Below, one piece after another: positions 34,065 to 35,744 of a DNA stretch of 35,744 nt; within the stretch, counting starts at the first letter, position 1, and each line of letters starts with the position of its first letter. Below the pieces are notes generated by a model that was not told where the DNA came from, did not search any database, and saw only the letters and a program-made list of their open reading frames with translations. The translations under genes were made by a program, and so were the position numbers. This DNA comes from Candidatus Poribacteria bacterium (GTDB taxonomy: Bacteria > Poribacteria > WGA-4E > WGA-3G), in assembly GCA_003635305.1 (NCBI GenBank), contig PYJE01000208.1, forward strand, positions 1 to 35,744, given 5' to 3'.

Positions 34065-34886
34065 ATGAAAACGTCACCTCATCGCCATACTCCGCCGGAT
34101 GCGTTAACGTGCTGTCTGCGGTGTGCCGAGACGCATGGCCCGTTATCGCGGGAGGAGGAAGTGGACTTAGCGAAGCGAATGGAAGCCGGTGATGCCGGCG
34201 CACGCGATGAACTGATTGAGGCGAACTTGCGGCTCGTCATTTCCATCGCGCGGAAATATCAGCACAATGGGATGCCTCTTGAAGATCTGATTCAAGAGGG
34301 AAATATGGGGTTGGTAAAAGCGGTGGACAAGTTTGATTATCGGAGGGGATGTAAACTTAGCACTTACGCCACTCGCGGCATTGAAAAGGCGATTCAGGTG
34401 GCGGTTCGCCGCGATTCTGGGTTGACGCATCTCCCCGGGCATCTTCGGCAGAGCGGCAAAGTCACCGCCGCTTACACAACGCTGTGTCAGGAACTGCAGC
34501 GCGAACCGACGCATGCCGAAGTCGCCGAGGCCGTAGACTTAACCGTTGCGCAAGTGGAAGAAATTCTGCTGTTCCGGGAAGGGGCGATTTCACTGGAGGC
34601 ACCGGTTGGCGATGAAGACAGCGACACGTCCATTGGTGACTTCGTTGCAGATGCATCTGTGGACATAGAAGCGGATGTGGTTCGTGCGGCAGTGAGGCAG
34701 CAGGTTCGGGAGGCTCTGTCCACGCTTACCGAGCGGCAGAAGACGATAGTAGTGTCAAAAGCGATTGAAGCGGTGAAAGGGAAGGAACTTGCGAAGCAGT
34801 TGGATATCTCCGAGCCGCGTGTGGCCCAAATCTACCATGAGGTGTTGGGGATATTGAAGGCGCGTTTGTCTTCGTTTCAGGCGTGA
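34065..34886 (+). CDS. Sigma-70 family RNA polymerase sigma factor with divergent promoter-recognition residues
   Basis: 273 residues. Region 2.1-2.2 is canonical (ANLRLVISIARKYQHNGM, DLIQEGNMGLVKAVDKFDYR). In region 2.3/2.4, where housekeeping factors read STYATWWIRQAITR, it reads STYATRGIEKAIQV: both melting Trp and the -10 readers Gln437 and Thr440 (E. coli numbering) are changed. Region 3.2 is recognisable (SLEAPVGDEDSDTSIGDFV). The region 4 helix reads LDISEPRVAQIYHEVL, closer to FliA/SigD-type than RpoD. There is no region 1.1; the N-terminus has CCLRCAETHG. It is a group 2/3 alternative factor with likely altered promoter choice. Start ATG 34065, ribosome site GAGGAGG. No anti-sigma gene is adjacent. 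Confidence 0.9.
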   Translation: MKTSPHRHTPPDALTCCLRCAETHGPLSREEEVDLAKRMEAGDAGARDELIEANLRLVISIARKYQHNGMPLEDLIQEGNMGLVKAVDKFDYRRGCKLSTYATRGIEKAIQVAVRRDSGLTHLPGHLRQSGKVTAAYTTLCQELQREPTHAEVAEAVDLTVAQVEEILLFREGAISLEAPVGDEDSDTSIGDFVADASVDIEADVVRAAVRQQVREALSTLTERQKTIVVSKAIEAVKGKELAKQLDISEPRVAQIYHEVLGILKARLSSFQA

Positions 34887-34925
34887 GGGACTCACCTTCC
34901 TCCCTTTCTCAGAAGGAGCAGGAAA

Positions 34926-35030
34926 ATGGTTAGGACATTTTTCACCGTCCCTTTCCTTCCGGGTGCGCCGCATCGGCGCGACAATTGGACAGTCCACCGA
35001 AATTATTCGTTTGATTACGCGCCGGACTAA
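34926..35030 (+). pseudogene. 34-codon ORF, probable collapsed remnant of a propeller gene
   Basis: The leader GGGACTCACCT ... AGAAGGAGCAGGAAAATGGTTAGGA closely matches that of the propeller gene at 32653 (CTCAAAGGAGCAGGAAAATG-ATTAGGA). The ORF begins MVRTFFTVPF and stops after SFDYAPD, which resembles the DDWAPDW end of the last blade. A terminator-like hairpin follows. This pattern fits an internal deletion that joined both ends of a former paralogue. It could still be translated as a small peptide. Confidence 0.5.
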
Positions 35031-35038
35031 GCCAACGA

Positions 35039-35078
35039 ACCCTCAGACGCGGGTGCCTCGGCATCCGCGTCTGAGGGT
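35039..35078 (+). terminator. Long perfect-stem hairpin before the second propeller gene
   Basis: ACCCTCAGACGCGGGTGCC pairs with GGCATCCGCGTCTGAGGGT (19 bp, one G-U) with a 2-nt loop, followed by CTTTAAAGG. The T-tract is weak; it may be the terminator of the collapsed gene or an mRNA hairpin in the leader of the next. Confidence 0.6.
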
Positions 35079-35099
35079 CTTTAAAGGAGGAAAAGAACA

Positions 35100-35744
35100 A
35101 TGAAGATGCTACTGTGGATATCCTGCTGCTTTCTGGCCTTGGTTTCAGCCGTTGCGCCTGCGAAAATCGTTTTTTACACAAGTCACGGAGGGAACTACGA
35201 GATTTATGCGATGAACGATGATGGCAGCCACATCCGAAACTTAACGAACAGTCCGTTTTTTGATGGGAATCCGCGCTGGTCTCCGGATGGCAAACAGATT
35301 GCTTTTGCTAGGAGGCCGGGACAAAAACATGTTCTAAAGCAGCTGTTTCTGATGAACGCGGATGGGAGCAATGTGCGGCAACTTACCCACCCGCCGGAAT
35401 CAGCCGGTGCTAACCTCACGTATGCCCCCGATGGAAAACGCATCGCTTTTGTCAGTGTCAAAACTGGCAATCCGGAGATTAATGTCCTCGATATTGCAAG
35501 TGGAACCGTCAAACAGTTGACATCCTCCAAAGTTGCAATGTCCGTCGATCCAAACTGGTCTCCAGATGGAAAACGCATTGTCTATCGATACGGACACCGC
35601 GTACGCGGCGAAGCCATCTACACCATGTCCGCTGATGGAACAAATCAGAAGCCACTCGTACGTCCGAAGCTGGGGGCACTCCTCCGATTCTCACCCGCCT
35701 GGGCACCGGACAGTCAACGGGTGGTGTATTGTGAAATGGAGTGG
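35100..35744 (+). CDS. Second TolB-like PD40 beta-propeller protein (3' end outside window)
   Basis: Open for 215 codons from ATG 35100 to the window edge; it is missing from the plus ORF track. AAAGGAGGAAAAGAAC precedes the start. Residues 1-20 are a signal peptide (MLLWISCCFLALVSAVAPA). Then come propeller blades: FYTSHGGNYEIYAMNDDGS, WSPDGKQIAFARR, LFLMNADGSNVRQLT, APDGKRIAFVS, WSPDGKRIVYRYG, WAPDSQRVVY. It is clearly related to the gene at 32653 and shares its likely periplasmic location. Role unknown. Confidence 0.88.
   Translation, partial: MKMLLWISCCFLALVSAVAPAKIVFYTSHGGNYEIYAMNDDGSHIRNLTNSPFFDGNPRWSPDGKQIAFARRPGQKHVLKQLFLMNADGSNVRQLTHPPESAGANLTYAPDGKRIAFVSVKTGNPEINVLDIASGTVKQLTSSKVAMSVDPNWSPDGKRIVYRYGHRVRGEAIYTMSADGTNQKPLVRPKLGALLRFSPAWAPDSQRVVYCEMEW

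Overview
This is bacterial chromosome, apparently from a genome of moderately high GC and rich in short intergenic palindromic repeats. No rRNA, tRNA, phage gene or transposase was recognised. The gene mix (OPT-like/DUF6785-type membrane protein, PD40/TolB-like propellers, Uma2 nuclease, PIN protein, ferredoxin-type nitrate assimilation, dispersed palindromes) resembles uncultured Candidatus Poribacteria and similar aquatic lineages. That placement is inference from gene style; there is no marker gene here to prove it.

Layout. 1-146 is the C-terminal tail of a large membrane protein, paralogous to the full gene at 16207-18129. 323-4060 (minus) is a two-gene heterodimeric ABC exporter with one intact and one degenerate ATP site. 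4752-8565 (plus) holds gnd, a HAD phosphatase and a D-2-hydroxyacid dehydrogenase. 8802-15128 (minus) is a nitrate assimilation cluster transcribed in the order nasT, nirA, narK, narB. Between nasT and nirA the leader RNA has two hexaloop hairpins of the ANTAR-target type. The second overlaps an intrinsic terminator, so the NasT-like protein probably controls nirA-narK-narB by antitermination. 15497-18129 (minus) is a DUF6785-like membrane protein translationally coupled to a SAM methyltransferase. 18208-19600 is a PIN nuclease gene with an antitoxin-like tail, bracketed by two related direct repeat blocks. 19670-22735 (minus) is a single-chain restriction-modification enzyme.

22736-23007 is a divergent promoter region facing a complete F-type ATP synthase operon, atpZ-I-B-E-F-H-A-G-[DUF1992]-D-C (23008-31654). 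The operon is interrupted between atpG and atpD by a DnaJC28-type (DUF1992) gene and about 0.46 kb of repeats. The c subunit keeps the Na+-type ligands Q/E-S/Y but has lost the usual glycine motif of helix 1. After a terminator come a Uma2-family nuclease, a TolB-like propeller protein, a sigma-70 family factor with rewritten promoter-recognition residues, a 34-codon ORF that looks like a collapsed propeller gene, and a second propeller gene that runs off the window.

At least six short repeat families occur in the gaps, often in leaders and between cistrons, and explain most small ORFs of the supplied track. The strongest candidates for something new are the ANTAR leader with its divergent NasT, the PIN cassette between direct repeats, the unusual AtpE, and the divergent sigma factor beside TolB-like genes.
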